A DNA stretch of 22,045 nucleotides, from positions 1 through 22,045 of the forward strand of contig JBKPSJ010000046.1 of NCBI GenBank assembly GCA_046765875.1. Direction: 5' to 3'. The notes below the pieces were generated by a model. The model was not told where the DNA came from, made no database searches, and worked only from the letters and a program-made list of their open reading frames with translations. Position numbers and translations under genes: made by a program. Position 1 is the stretch's first letter. The number at the start of each line of letters is the position of its first letter. Shown piece by piece: positions 1 to 6,872 of this stretch. This stretch comes from DASRHY01 sp046765875. GTDB lineage: Bacteria > Actinomycetota > Actinomycetes > Propionibacteriales > Kribbellaceae.

Positions 1-57
1 CGGCATACGAGATCCTTAGTGCCGTCTCGTGGGCTCGGAGATGTGTATAAGAGACAG
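1..57. other. Illumina Nextera i7 adapter left on the contig end (not genomic)
   Basis: Bases 1-13 match the 3' part of the P7 flow-cell sequence. Bases 14-23 are a 10-base index. Bases 24-38 are the Nextera read-2 segment, and 39-57 are the 19-base Tn5 mosaic end (AGATGTGTATAAGAGACAG). The junction with genomic sequence is at 57/58, where the smc reading frame begins abruptly. Open frames crossing it encode artefact peptides such as SEMCIRDR and GLGDVYKRQ, which are known markers of adapter contamination in protein databases. Nothing upstream of 58 should be annotated as biology. Confidence 0.98.
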
Positions 58-2833
58 GGTCCAGCTTCATCCGCTGCTCGGCACGGGCCAGCTCGTCGCG
101 GTGCACGGTGTCCTTCAGCTGCTCCAGCTCGTCGGCGAGCCGGCGTACCTGCGAGCGGGACCTGGCGAGTTGGTCCTCACGACCGGCGCGCTCGGCCTGG
201 ATCGCCGTCCGCTCCGCCGCGGCCTGTCGCAGCGAACCCTCCAGCCGGGCCAGCGCGTACCCGGCGGCCAGACGCACCGCCTGCGCCGTCTCGGACTGCC
301 GGGCCCGCCGCTCGGCCCTCGCGATCGCCCGAGCCCGGGCCTCGCGCTCGGTCCGAGCGGCCCGCTCCAGCGAGTCGGCCCGGCCGGACAGCGCCCGGGC
401 CCGCTCCTCGGTGGTCCGCAGCGCCAGCCGGGCCTCCATCTCCCCCGCCCGGGCCGCCTTGGCCGCCTTGGCCGCCTCAGCCAGCCGATCGCGCTCGGCG
501 GTGTCCGGATCGCCGTCGGAGTCGGTGTCCGTATCACCCTCGGCCTCGGCCAGCCGCGTCTCCAGGTCGGTCAGCCCGGCCAGGTGCCGGTCCCGCTCGT
601 CGGTGGCGACGCCGATCGCCGCGGCCAGCCGCTGTGCCTCACCGCGGGACGCCTTGGCCAGCGAGCCGAACTGCGCCAACTGCTCGGCGACGGCGGCCAT
701 CGCCGCGTCGGACTCGTGCAGCCGGCCGAGCGCGATCTCGCAGGTCTTCTTGGCCGCCTCGCGCTCGCGCTCCAGCCCGGCCAGCTCGAACCGCAGCCGC
801 TGACTGCGCGCCGTCGCCTCGGCGAGCTTCTCGGTCGCCTCGTCGACGGCCGCCTGGACCTCGATCAGCGACGGTGTCGAGTCCGACCCGCCGTACGCGA
901 AGTGCGCACCCAGTACGTCGCCGGCCCTGGTCGTCGCGGTCACGTCCGGCAGCGCCGCGATCAGCCGCCGGGCGGCCGGTACGTCGGCCACCACCGCGAC
1001 CTTGCGCAGCAGCCGGTGCAACGCGGGCCGCAGCGTCTCCGGGCACTCCACCGCGTCGACCGCGTACGTCGCCCAGGCCGGCAACACCGGCCAGGTCGGC
1101 TCGTCGTCGGCCGGCGCGTCGCCCAGCAGCAACCCGGCGCGGCCGAGGTCGTGCTCCTTGAGGTGCCCGACGGCGCGTACCGCGGCGTCGGCGTGCCGGA
1201 CCGCGACCGCGTCCGCCGCCTCGCCGAGTGCCGCGGACACCGCGGTCTCGAAGCCGTTCCGGACGGTGAGCAGCGCCGCCACAGAACCCATCAGGCCGTT
1301 GATCTGCTCCGACGCCGCCAGCAGCGCGCCGGCGCCGTCCTTGCGGTTCAGGCCGAGCTCGAGCGCCTCCTTGCGGGCGGCCAGCGCGGTCCGTTCGCGC
1401 TCGGCGTCGCGCTCCTCCGCGCGCACCTTCGCCAGCCGCTCCTCGAGGTCCTCGAGCATGCCCTCGGCGGCCTCGTACTCGGCATCCAGGCCCTGCTCGC
1501 CGGCGTCCAGCCCGGCGACCTTGGTCTCCAGCGCGGTGAAGTCGTGCTGCGCCCTCGCCGCCCGGGCGTCGGCCTCCTGCCGCGCCGAGATCAGCCGGCC
1601 GATCTCGGACTCGGCCGCGGCCGCTCTGCTCTTGAGCGCATTGACCTGACCGGTCAGCCGGGCCAGGCCTTCACGCCGGTCGGCGGCGGCCCGGATCAGC
1701 GCCGCGATCCGGCGCTCCTCTTCGGCCTCCTCGCCCTCGGCACGCTGCCGGTGCTCTACCGCCCCGGCCAGCGCGATCTGGTGCTCCTCGACCTCGGCCG
1801 CGATCTCACGCTCGGCCTCGCGGATCCCGGCCGCCTCGCGCTCGAGTTCCTCTGGATCGCGGCCCGGCCGCGGCTCCTCGGCCTCGTCGGCAAGGGTCCG
1901 GATCCGGTCCGCCGCGATCCGCGCGGTGCCCTTGATCCGCTCGCCCAGGCCGGTCAGCTGGTACCAGGTGTCCTGCGCGGCCTCCAGCGCCGGCGCGTCG
2001 GTGCGCAGCGCCTCCTCCAGCGTGGTCTCGGCCTCGCGCGCCTCGCGCAGCGCCGTCTCGGCCCGGGTACGCCGCTCGACCAGCACGGCCTCGTCCTTGA
2101 GTTCGGCCTCCAGCGCGGCCCGGGCCTGCACGATGTCGTCGGCCAGTAGCCGGCTGCGCCCGTCGCGCACCTCGGCCTGGATCGTCGCCGCGCGCCGTGC
2201 GACCTCAGCCTGACGTCCGAGCGGCTTGAGCTGCCGGCGGATCTCGGTGATCAGGTCGCTGAGCCGGTTGAGGTTACCCTCCGTGGCCTCCAGCTTGCGC
2301 AGCGCCTTCTCCTTGCGCTTGCGGTGCTTGAGGACGCCGGCCGCCTCCTCGATGAAGCCGCGACGGCCCTCCGGTGTCGCGTGCAGGATCGAGTCGAGTT
2401 GGCCCTGCCCGACGATCACGTGCATCTCCCGGCCGATGCCGGAGTCGCTGAGCAGTTCCTGTACGTCGAGCAGCCGGCACGCGCTGCCGTTGATCGCGTA
2501 CTCCGAGCCGCCGTTGCGGAACATCGTGCGCGAGATCGTCACCTCGGCGTAGTCGATCGGCAACTCACCGTCGGAGTTGTCGATGGTGAGCACGACCTCC
2601 GCGCGGCCGAGCGGGGCGCGCCCCGACGTACCGGCGAAGATGACGTCCTCCATCTTGCCGCCCCGCAGCGACTTGGCACCCTGCTCGCCCATCACCCAGG
2701 CGAGGCCGTCGACAACGTTGGACTTGCCCGAGCCGTTCGGCCCGACGATGCAGGTGATACCCGGCTCGAAGTGCAGCGAGGTCGCCGAGGCGAACGACTT
2801 GAAGCCGCGGAGCGTCATGCTCTTCAGGTACAA
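58..2833 (-). CDS. smc: Chromosome segregation protein SMC, C-terminal part missing at contig edge
   Basis: SMC is the ATPase core of the Smc-ScpAB condensin that organises and segregates the chromosome. The start is a TTG at 2833 preceded by AGGAG at a 7-base spacing. It gives the family-typical N-terminus MYLKSMTLRGFKSFA, whereas the internal ATG at 2818 would remove the first five residues. The Walker A motif GPNGSGKSN is at residues 31-39, followed by the usual GEQGAKSLRGGKMEDVIFAG segment. Long Ala/Glu/Arg-rich coiled coil follows. A hinge lies at about residues 505-655 and ends in the conserved GDVLGAHFAYGGS. The second coiled-coil arm then begins. About 925 residues are present of the roughly 1180 usual for the family. 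The C-terminal half-ATPase (signature motif and Walker B) is lost beyond the adapter junction. The truncation is an assembly edge, not a pseudogene. No frameshift was seen in the parts I translated. Confidence 0.97.
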
Positions 2834-2937
2834 AGCGGAGCTCCTGTTTCGTGTAGACCTCGCCACACCTTACCGAGCCCGCTCGTCCAAACAGCGTTCA
2901 TCCGTACGTCGTCGCCCTTCCATTTTGTTGGCGTGCG

Positions 2938-2957
2938 CCACCGGCCAGTGCCGGTGG
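2938..2957 (-). terminator. Hairpin between the 66-aa gene and smc, possible terminator
   Basis: Perfect 8-bp arms CCACCGGC / GCCGGTGG enclose a 4-base loop in the 193-base gap between the small coiled-coil gene and smc. No T-run follows on either strand, so an intrinsic terminator is only a guess, although actinobacterial terminators often lack a T-run. The rest of the gap (2834-3026) carries the smc ribosome binding site and no convincing promoter. Confidence 0.35.
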
Positions 2958-3026
2958 GGGAAGGGCCGGACAGGAGTACGGCGGTGACCCGGGTGGGCCG
3001 CCGCCGAAAGGTGGATGCTGGTTGCG

Positions 3027-3227
3027 TCAGACCGACGCGTGCGTGCTCAGTGCCTCGTCGACGGTGAGAAGCCGGCCATCATGCATGGCCGCGACCAGAT
3101 GATCATTCTCCGCCTGCAGCCGCATAACATGAGCCTCCAGATCGGCTACGCGGCGATTCAGGTGGCGGACCTGCTCGAGCAGGCGCGGGTCACTGCCTCC
3201 AAGGTGCCCTAGAAGAGCCTTGGCCAT
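3027..3227 (-). CDS. Small coiled-coil protein of unknown function (66 aa)
   Basis: The start ATG at 3227 is preceded by GGAGGA at a 7-base spacing, a strong site. The 66-residue product begins MAKALLGHLGG. Leucine, valine and other hydrophobic residues then recur with heptad spacing from about residue 16 to 47 (LLEQVRHLNRRVADLEAHV, continued by MRLQAENDHLV), which predicts a short parallel coiled coil. I recall short proteins with this MAKALLGH...LEAEV..LQAEN pattern as widespread in Actinobacteria (possibly the DUF6752 type), with no known role. There is no signal peptide or membrane segment. It lies between mutM and smc on the same strand but is set off from both by gaps with hairpins, so it is probably its own transcription unit. 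Confidence 0.8.
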   Translation of the reverse strand: MAKALLGHLGGSDPRLLEQVRHLNRRVADLEAHVMRLQAENDHLVAAMHDGRLLTVDEALSTHASV

Positions 3228-3260
3228 TTCGTTGTCCTCCGGGAGGGGGTTCCGGCAGAG

Positions 3261-3280
3261 GCGTCCGCTGACTCGGACGC
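3261..3280 (-). terminator. Hairpin downstream of mutM, possible terminator
   Basis: Seven-bp perfect arms GCGTCCG / CGGACGC with a 6-base loop lie 70 bases past the mutM stop, in the 123-base gap before the 66-aa gene. There is no T-tract on the minus strand. It is a plausible 3' end for the long housekeeping operon. Otherwise I see only the ribosome binding site of the 66-aa gene in this gap. Confidence 0.35.
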
Positions 3281-3350
3281 AGAGTATGGGGTGCCGTCTT
3301 TCAGGGTCGCACTGCTTGGCCGATGGGTCAACCTGCCCGCTCGCTCCTGG

Positions 3351-4205
3351 TCACCACCGGGCGTGTCGCGGAACGGGCTGACAACGCGGGCACCGGTACG
3401 ACGAGCGGTTCATGAAAGCCTCCCTTCGGATCGGACGGCCACACCGCGGGCACGGCTCGTGCTCGCGTCCGTACACCGCAAGCCCACGGCCGAAGTAGCC
3501 GGAATCCCCATTCACGTTGACGTATAGGGCATCGAAGCTGGTACCGCCGACGTCGAGCGCCTCGGCCATCACGGCCCGCGCGGCGGCCAGGATCTCGCGT
3601 ACCTGCTTGGGTCTCATCGAATCCGTCGCGCGCGCGTAGTGAAGTTTTGCCCGCCACAAAGCCTCGTCGGCATAAATGTTGCCTATGCCGCTGACCAGAT
3701 TCTGATCGAGCAGTCCACGTTTCAACCCGGTACGCCGTTTCCGGAACGCCGCGACGATCGCATCATTATCGAACGCAGGATCGAACAGGTCGCGGCCGAT
3801 ATGGGCGATCTCCGCTGGCAGGTGCGCGCCGCCCTCGCTGTACGACAACCCGCCGAACATCCGCTGGTCGACGAACCGTAACTCGCCCTTGTCGTCGTCG
3901 AAACGGAACCGGACCCGCAGGTGTGCCTCGTCCGGCGCGCCCTCCGGCTGGACGCGGAACTGGCCGCTCATGCCCAGGTGCGCTAGCACCGCGTCGCCGG
4001 TTTCGAGCGGCAGCCACAGGTACTTGCCGCGCCGCGCGGGAACCAGGAACCGCTGACCCTTCAGCCGGGCGGCGAAGTCCTCGGGCCCGCCGACGTGACG
4101 GCGTACCGGACGCGGATGCAGCACCTCGACGTCGGTGACGGTCCGGCCCGCGGTGTACGGGACGAGGCCACGCCGGACGACCTCGACCTCGGGTAGCTCC
4201 GGCAC
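3351..4205 (-). CDS. mutM: Formamidopyrimidine-DNA glycosylase (Fpg/MutM)
   Basis: Base-excision repair enzyme that removes 8-oxoguanine and formamidopyrimidines and cleaves the abasic site by beta/delta elimination. The GTG start at 4205 gives MPELPEVEVVRRGL, with the catalytic Pro2 and Glu3 correctly placed. The lysine of the RGKYLW segment matches the conserved DNA-phosphate-contacting Lys. The helix-two-turn-helix region contains the conserved LLDQNLVSGIGNIYADEALW. The C-terminal zinc finger is intact (CPRC...CPRC) with the conserved arginine in NRSSYRC. At 284 residues the length is normal. The gene starts 3 bases after the rnc stop, so the two are almost certainly cotranscribed and translationally coupled, an order typical of Actinobacteria. 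Confidence 0.97.
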   Translation of the reverse strand: MPELPEVEVVRRGLVPYTAGRTVTDVEVLHPRPVRRHVGGPEDFAARLKGQRFLVPARRGKYLWLPLETGDAVLAHLGMSGQFRVQPEGAPDEAHLRVRFRFDDDKGELRFVDQRMFGGLSYSEGGAHLPAEIAHIGRDLFDPAFDNDAIVAAFRKRRTGLKRGLLDQNLVSGIGNIYADEALWRAKLHYARATDSMRPKQVREILAAARAVMAEALDVGGTSFDALYVNVNGDSGYFGRGLAVYGREHEPCPRCGRPIRREAFMNRSSYRCPRCQPVPRHARW

Positions 4206-4208
4206 GGC

Positions 4209-4946
4209 TCAGTCGCCGGTGCCGCCGGCCTCGTCGGTCTCGGCGGGGTGCTTGGCCCGCAGTGCCTTCCAGGCGGTCTCGGCGGCCTGCTGCTCGGCCT
4301 CCTTCTTGCTCCGGCCGACGCCGTGACCATAGCTGTCGCCGGCGATCCGGACCCGCGCCTCGAAGGTCTTGGCGTGGTCCGGGCCGGACTCGGTGATCAT
4401 GTACTCCGGCGCTCCGACGCCGAGCTGCGCGACCAGTTCCTGCAGGCTGGTCTTCCAGTCCAGGCCGGCGCCTAGCTGGGCCGATGAGACCATCAGCTCG
4501 TCGAACAGCCTGTGTACGACCCGGCCGGCGGTGTCGAATCCGCGCTCCAGGTAGACCGCGCCGATCAGTGCCTCGACGCAGTCGGCCAGGATCGAGGATT
4601 TGTCCCGCCCGCCGGTGGCCTCCTCGCCACGGCCGAGCCGCAGGTACTGGCCGAGCTTGAGCTCGCGGGCCACGCCGGCCAGCGCGCGCATGTTCACCAC
4701 GGCCGCGCGCAGCTTGGCCAGCCTGCCCTCGGACAGGTTGGGGTGGGTGCGGAACAGCGACTCGGTCACGATCACGCCGAGCACCGAGTCGCCGAGGAAC
4801 TCCAGGCGCTCGTTGGTCGGCAGGCCACCGTTCTCGTACGCGAAGGACCGGTGCGTGAAGGCGTGCTCCAGCAGGTCGTCAGCGAGCTGCACACCCAGCA
4901 GCTCGTGCAGCTCGGTGTACACCTGCGAGTCCGTGACCGACGTCAA
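4209..4946 (-). CDS. rnc: Ribonuclease III
   Basis: Double-strand-specific endoribonuclease that processes rRNA precursors and structured mRNAs. The N-terminal catalytic domain has the signature NERLEFLGDSVLGV (about residues 45-58) with the catalytic Glu and Asp, and the second acidic cluster DCVEALIGAVYLERG. The C-terminal double-stranded-RNA-binding domain starts near DWKTSLQELVAQLG and ends with KSKKEAEQQAAETAW-like sequence. Length is 245 residues. The start is a TTG at 4946, 15 bases after the rpmF stop. The ribosome binding site is weak (CAGGCG) and the next good in-frame starts would cut into the domain, so TTG is my best choice. It sits in the rpmF-rnc-mutM run. Confidence 0.95.
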   Translation of the reverse strand: MTSVTDSQVYTELHELLGVQLADDLLEHAFTHRSFAYENGGLPTNERLEFLGDSVLGVIVTESLFRTHPNLSEGRLAKLRAAVVNMRALAGVARELKLGQYLRLGRGEEATGGRDKSSILADCVEALIGAVYLERGFDTAGRVVHRLFDELMVSSAQLGAGLDWKTSLQELVAQLGVGAPEYMITESGPDHAKTFEARVRIAGDSYGHGVGRSKKEAEQQAAETAWKALRAKHPAETDEAGGTGD

Positions 4947-4961
4947 CGGCTACGCCTGAGC

Positions 4962-5153
4962 TCAGACGTCCAGTACCTGGCGACGCTCGCCCCGCGCGCC
5001 GTACTGGCCGCACTCGGGGCAGACCGTGTGCGGCAGGTGCTTGGCGCGGCAGGCGGGGTTCGCGCAGGTCACCAGCTGCGGCGCGGTCGTCTTCCACTGC
5101 GCGCGGCGGCTACGGGTGTTGCTGCGCGACATCTTCCGCTTCGGAACGGCCAC
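4962..5153 (-). CDS. rpmF: 50S ribosomal protein L32 (bL32), cysteine-containing form
   Basis: Large-subunit ribosomal protein of 63 residues with the conserved start MAVPKRKMSRSNTRSRRAQW. Four cysteines form a zinc ribbon, CANPAC...CPECG. The first pair has a CX4C spacing rather than the commoner CX2C, and the second pair is CX2C. It is therefore a zinc-binding form, not the cysteine-free paralogue used under zinc limitation. The GTG start at 5153 lies 2 bases after the DUF177 gene stop (TAA CC GTG), so translation is probably coupled. The DUF177-rpmF pair is conserved across bacteria. Confidence 0.97.
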   Translation of the reverse strand: MAVPKRKMSRSNTRSRRAQWKTTAPQLVTCANPACRAKHLPHTVCPECGQYGARGERRQVLDV

Positions 5154-5155
5154 GG

Positions 5156-5737
5156 TTACGACTCCTCGGTACGGCTGGTGTTGGCTGGGCTATTCGGCTG
5201 TCCCTGCTCACCTTCGAGCAGGCCGGAGAGAGCCGCCCACCGGGGGTCGGTCCGCTCCTCGTGCCGGTGGCCCGGTTCGTCTGCCAGGCGTACCCCGCAG
5301 TCGGGGCACAGTCCCGGACAGTCGTCCGTGCACAACGGCTGGAACGGCAGTGCGAGCACCACCTGATCCCTCAGCACCGGCTCGAGGTCGATCAGATCGC
5401 CCTCCAGCCGGCCGGCCTCGTCGTCCTCGGCGTCGCTCTCGGGATAGACGTACAGCTCCTGGATGTCCGCGAGGAAGTCCACCTCGAGGTCGATCAGGCA
5501 CCGCGCGCACTCTCCCACGACACGACCGCTGGCCGTGCCGGTGACGAGCGCCCCTTCGACGACCGCCTCCAGTCTCAAATCGAACTGCACGGGGTCGCCT
5601 TCGGGTACGCCGATCACGCCGATTCCGAGATCAGCCGGCGCCGGCGCGCTGAACGACACCTCACGTTGCGACCCTGCTCTTCTGTTCAGCTCACGGGTGT
5701 CGATCACGAGCGGTGAACGGGGGTCCAGCGTGGTCAG
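5156..5737 (-). CDS. DUF177 (YceD) family protein, probably from a CTG start
   Basis: YceD/DUF177 proteins are linked to 23S rRNA and ribosome biogenesis and are usually encoded next to rpmF. The family features are here: the ECARCL segment, the acidic middle, and the C-terminal CTDDCPGLCPDCG, which together give a CxxC-rich zinc-type site. The first ordinary start is GTG 5707 (MIDTRELNRRAGS). However, codons upstream of it encode LDPRSPLV, which belongs to the conserved N-terminus of this family (LDPRSPLV.DTREL..R.GS). No ATG, GTG or TTG lies further upstream in frame nearby. A CTG at 5737 has AAGGA at a 5-base spacing, so I set the start there (193 aa). If CTG is not used, the gene is 5156-5707 (183 aa) and has lost conserved residues. 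Confidence 0.9.
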   Translation of the reverse strand: MTTLDPRSPLVIDTRELNRRAGSQREVSFSAPAPADLGIGVIGVPEGDPVQFDLRLEAVVEGALVTGTASGRVVGECARCLIDLEVDFLADIQELYVYPESDAEDDEAGRLEGDLIDLEPVLRDQVVLALPFQPLCTDDCPGLCPDCGVRLADEPGHRHEERTDPRWAALSGLLEGEQGQPNSPANTSRTEES

Positions 5738-5767
5738 TGCAATCCTTCGCGTCGGGCAGGCAACATC

Positions 5768-5786
5768 TCGGTCTCATCGAGACCGA
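5768..5786 (-). terminator. Hairpin between coaD and the DUF177 gene
   Basis: Perfect 8-bp arms TCGGTCTC / GAGACCGA with a 3-base loop lie about 45 bases downstream of the coaD stop, in the 93-base gap before the DUF177 gene. There is no T-run. It could terminate or attenuate transcription between the coaD end and the DUF177-rpmF-rnc-mutM group, or stabilise the 3' end of the upstream mRNA. Confidence 0.4.
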
Positions 5787-5830
5787 AGACATACCTTACC
5801 AACTTCCTCCAGAACTGCCCAACTCCGTAA

Positions 5831-6307
5831 TTACCGCCGCAATTTGGCCGTCAGTCGCTGGTGGACGGCGGCCGGGACGAACGCCGTGACGTCGCCGCCG
5901 AACCGGGCCACCTCCTTGACCAGGCTCGACGACAGGTGTGCGTGCTCGGGCGCGGCCGGCAGGAAGATCGTCTCGACCCCGGTCAGCCTCCGGTTCATCA
6001 GCGCCATCTGCAACTCGTAGTCGTAGTCGCCCGCGGTCCGGACACCCCTGACGATCACGCCGATCCCCTCGGACCGGCAGTAGTCGACCAGTAGGCCGTC
6101 GAAGGTTCCGACCACGACATTGCCGATGCCGGCCAGCGACTCCGTCAGCATCTCGACGCGCTCGTCGTCGGAGAACAGCCGGCTCTTCGACTGATTCACC
6201 CCGGTCGCGACGACCAGTTCGTCGAACATCGTCGCGGCCCGTTCGATCACGTCGAGATGACCGTTGGTCGGCGGGTCGAACGTCCCGGGGCAGACTGCGC
6301 GGTGCAT
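5831..6307 (-). CDS. coaD: Phosphopantetheine adenylyltransferase
   Basis: Catalyses transfer of AMP to 4'-phosphopantetheine, the fourth step of CoA synthesis, as a cytosolic hexamer. The N-terminus MHRAVCPGTFDPPTNGHLD contains the nucleotidyltransferase TxGH motif. The C-terminal part has HLSSSLVKEVARFGGDV, equivalent to the ISSTxVR motif. Length is 158 residues, as expected. AGGAGG lies 9 bases before ATG 6307 and 6 bases before an in-frame GTG at 6310. I chose the ATG because the family begins directly with the M-x-x-A-V-C-P-G strand. The gene starts 13 bases after rsmD, and an rsmD-coaD pair is standard in many bacteria. Confidence 0.97.
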   Translation of the reverse strand: MHRAVCPGTFDPPTNGHLDVIERAATMFDELVVATGVNQSKSRLFSDDERVEMLTESLAGIGNVVVGTFDGLLVDYCRSEGIGVIVRGVRTAGDYDYELQMALMNRRLTGVETIFLPAAPEHAHLSSSLVKEVARFGGDVTAFVPAAVHQRLTAKLRR

Positions 6308-6320
6308 CACTCCAGGCCTC

Positions 6321-6872
6321 CTACTCGCGGTGACCGTACCAAAGCCGGGCCTCGCCGTACTTGCGGTCACGCGACCCCGCGTACCCCTCCGGCCAGTCCC
6401 AGTCGTCGCGCTTGCTTCGCTCGACCACGACCACCGCCTCCTTGGTGAGCCAACCCCCGTCCGCAAGGCCGGTCAGCACAACTCCCAGTGTCGGAGTCGG
6501 TACGTCGTACGGCGGATCCGCGAACAGCACGTCATACGCCGGGTCCGGATTCGGTCCGAGCCGCTCGGCGGGGCGGACCAGAACCGTTGCCCCGGGCAAC
6601 CCGACGGCCTTGACGTTGGCCCGGGCCACGTCCGCGGCCCGCCGGTCGGACTCGACCAGCAGGACCCGGACGGCACCTCGCGAGAGCGCTTCCAGACCGA
6701 CCGCGCCCGACCCGGCGTACAGGTCGATGACCGAGAGCCCCTCCAGCCCGCCGAGCTGCGACTCCAGCGAGGAGAACAGCGCCTCGCGGGCCCGGTCCGC
6801 GGTCGGCCGGGTGCCCGCCGGCGGCACCGCGAGCCGTCGGCCGCGGGCGGCACCGGCGACGATCCGGGTCAC
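6321..6872 (-). CDS. rsmD: 16S rRNA (guanine(966)-N(2))-methyltransferase RsmD
   Basis: SAM-dependent methyltransferase that modifies G966 of 16S rRNA in the small subunit. The start MTRIVAGAARGRRL is typical. The SAM-binding motif VIDLYAGSGAVGLEALSRGA is near residue 50, and the N6/N2-methylase catalytic motif DPPY occurs in LFADPPYDVP. Length is 183 residues. The GTG start at 6872 overlaps the recG stop by 4 bases (GTGA), which indicates translational coupling. Upstream in-frame codons belong to the recG region and do not match the family, so the long open frame upstream is not coding. Confidence 0.95.
   Translation of the reverse strand: MTRIVAGAARGRRLAVPPAGTRPTADRAREALFSSLESQLGGLEGLSVIDLYAGSGAVGLEALSRGAVRVLLVESDRRAADVARANVKAVGLPGATVLVRPAERLGPNPDPAYDVLFADPPYDVPTPTLGVVLTGLADGGWLTKEAVVVVERSKRDDWDWPEGYAGSRDRKYGEARLWYGHRE

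Noticed and set aside
19..2213. Long plus-strand open frames across the smc region (for example 29-2149, 706 codons)
   Set aside because: They begin in adapter sequence and lie antisense to smc, whose minus-strand translation is clearly conserved. GC-rich codon bias makes long antisense frames common.
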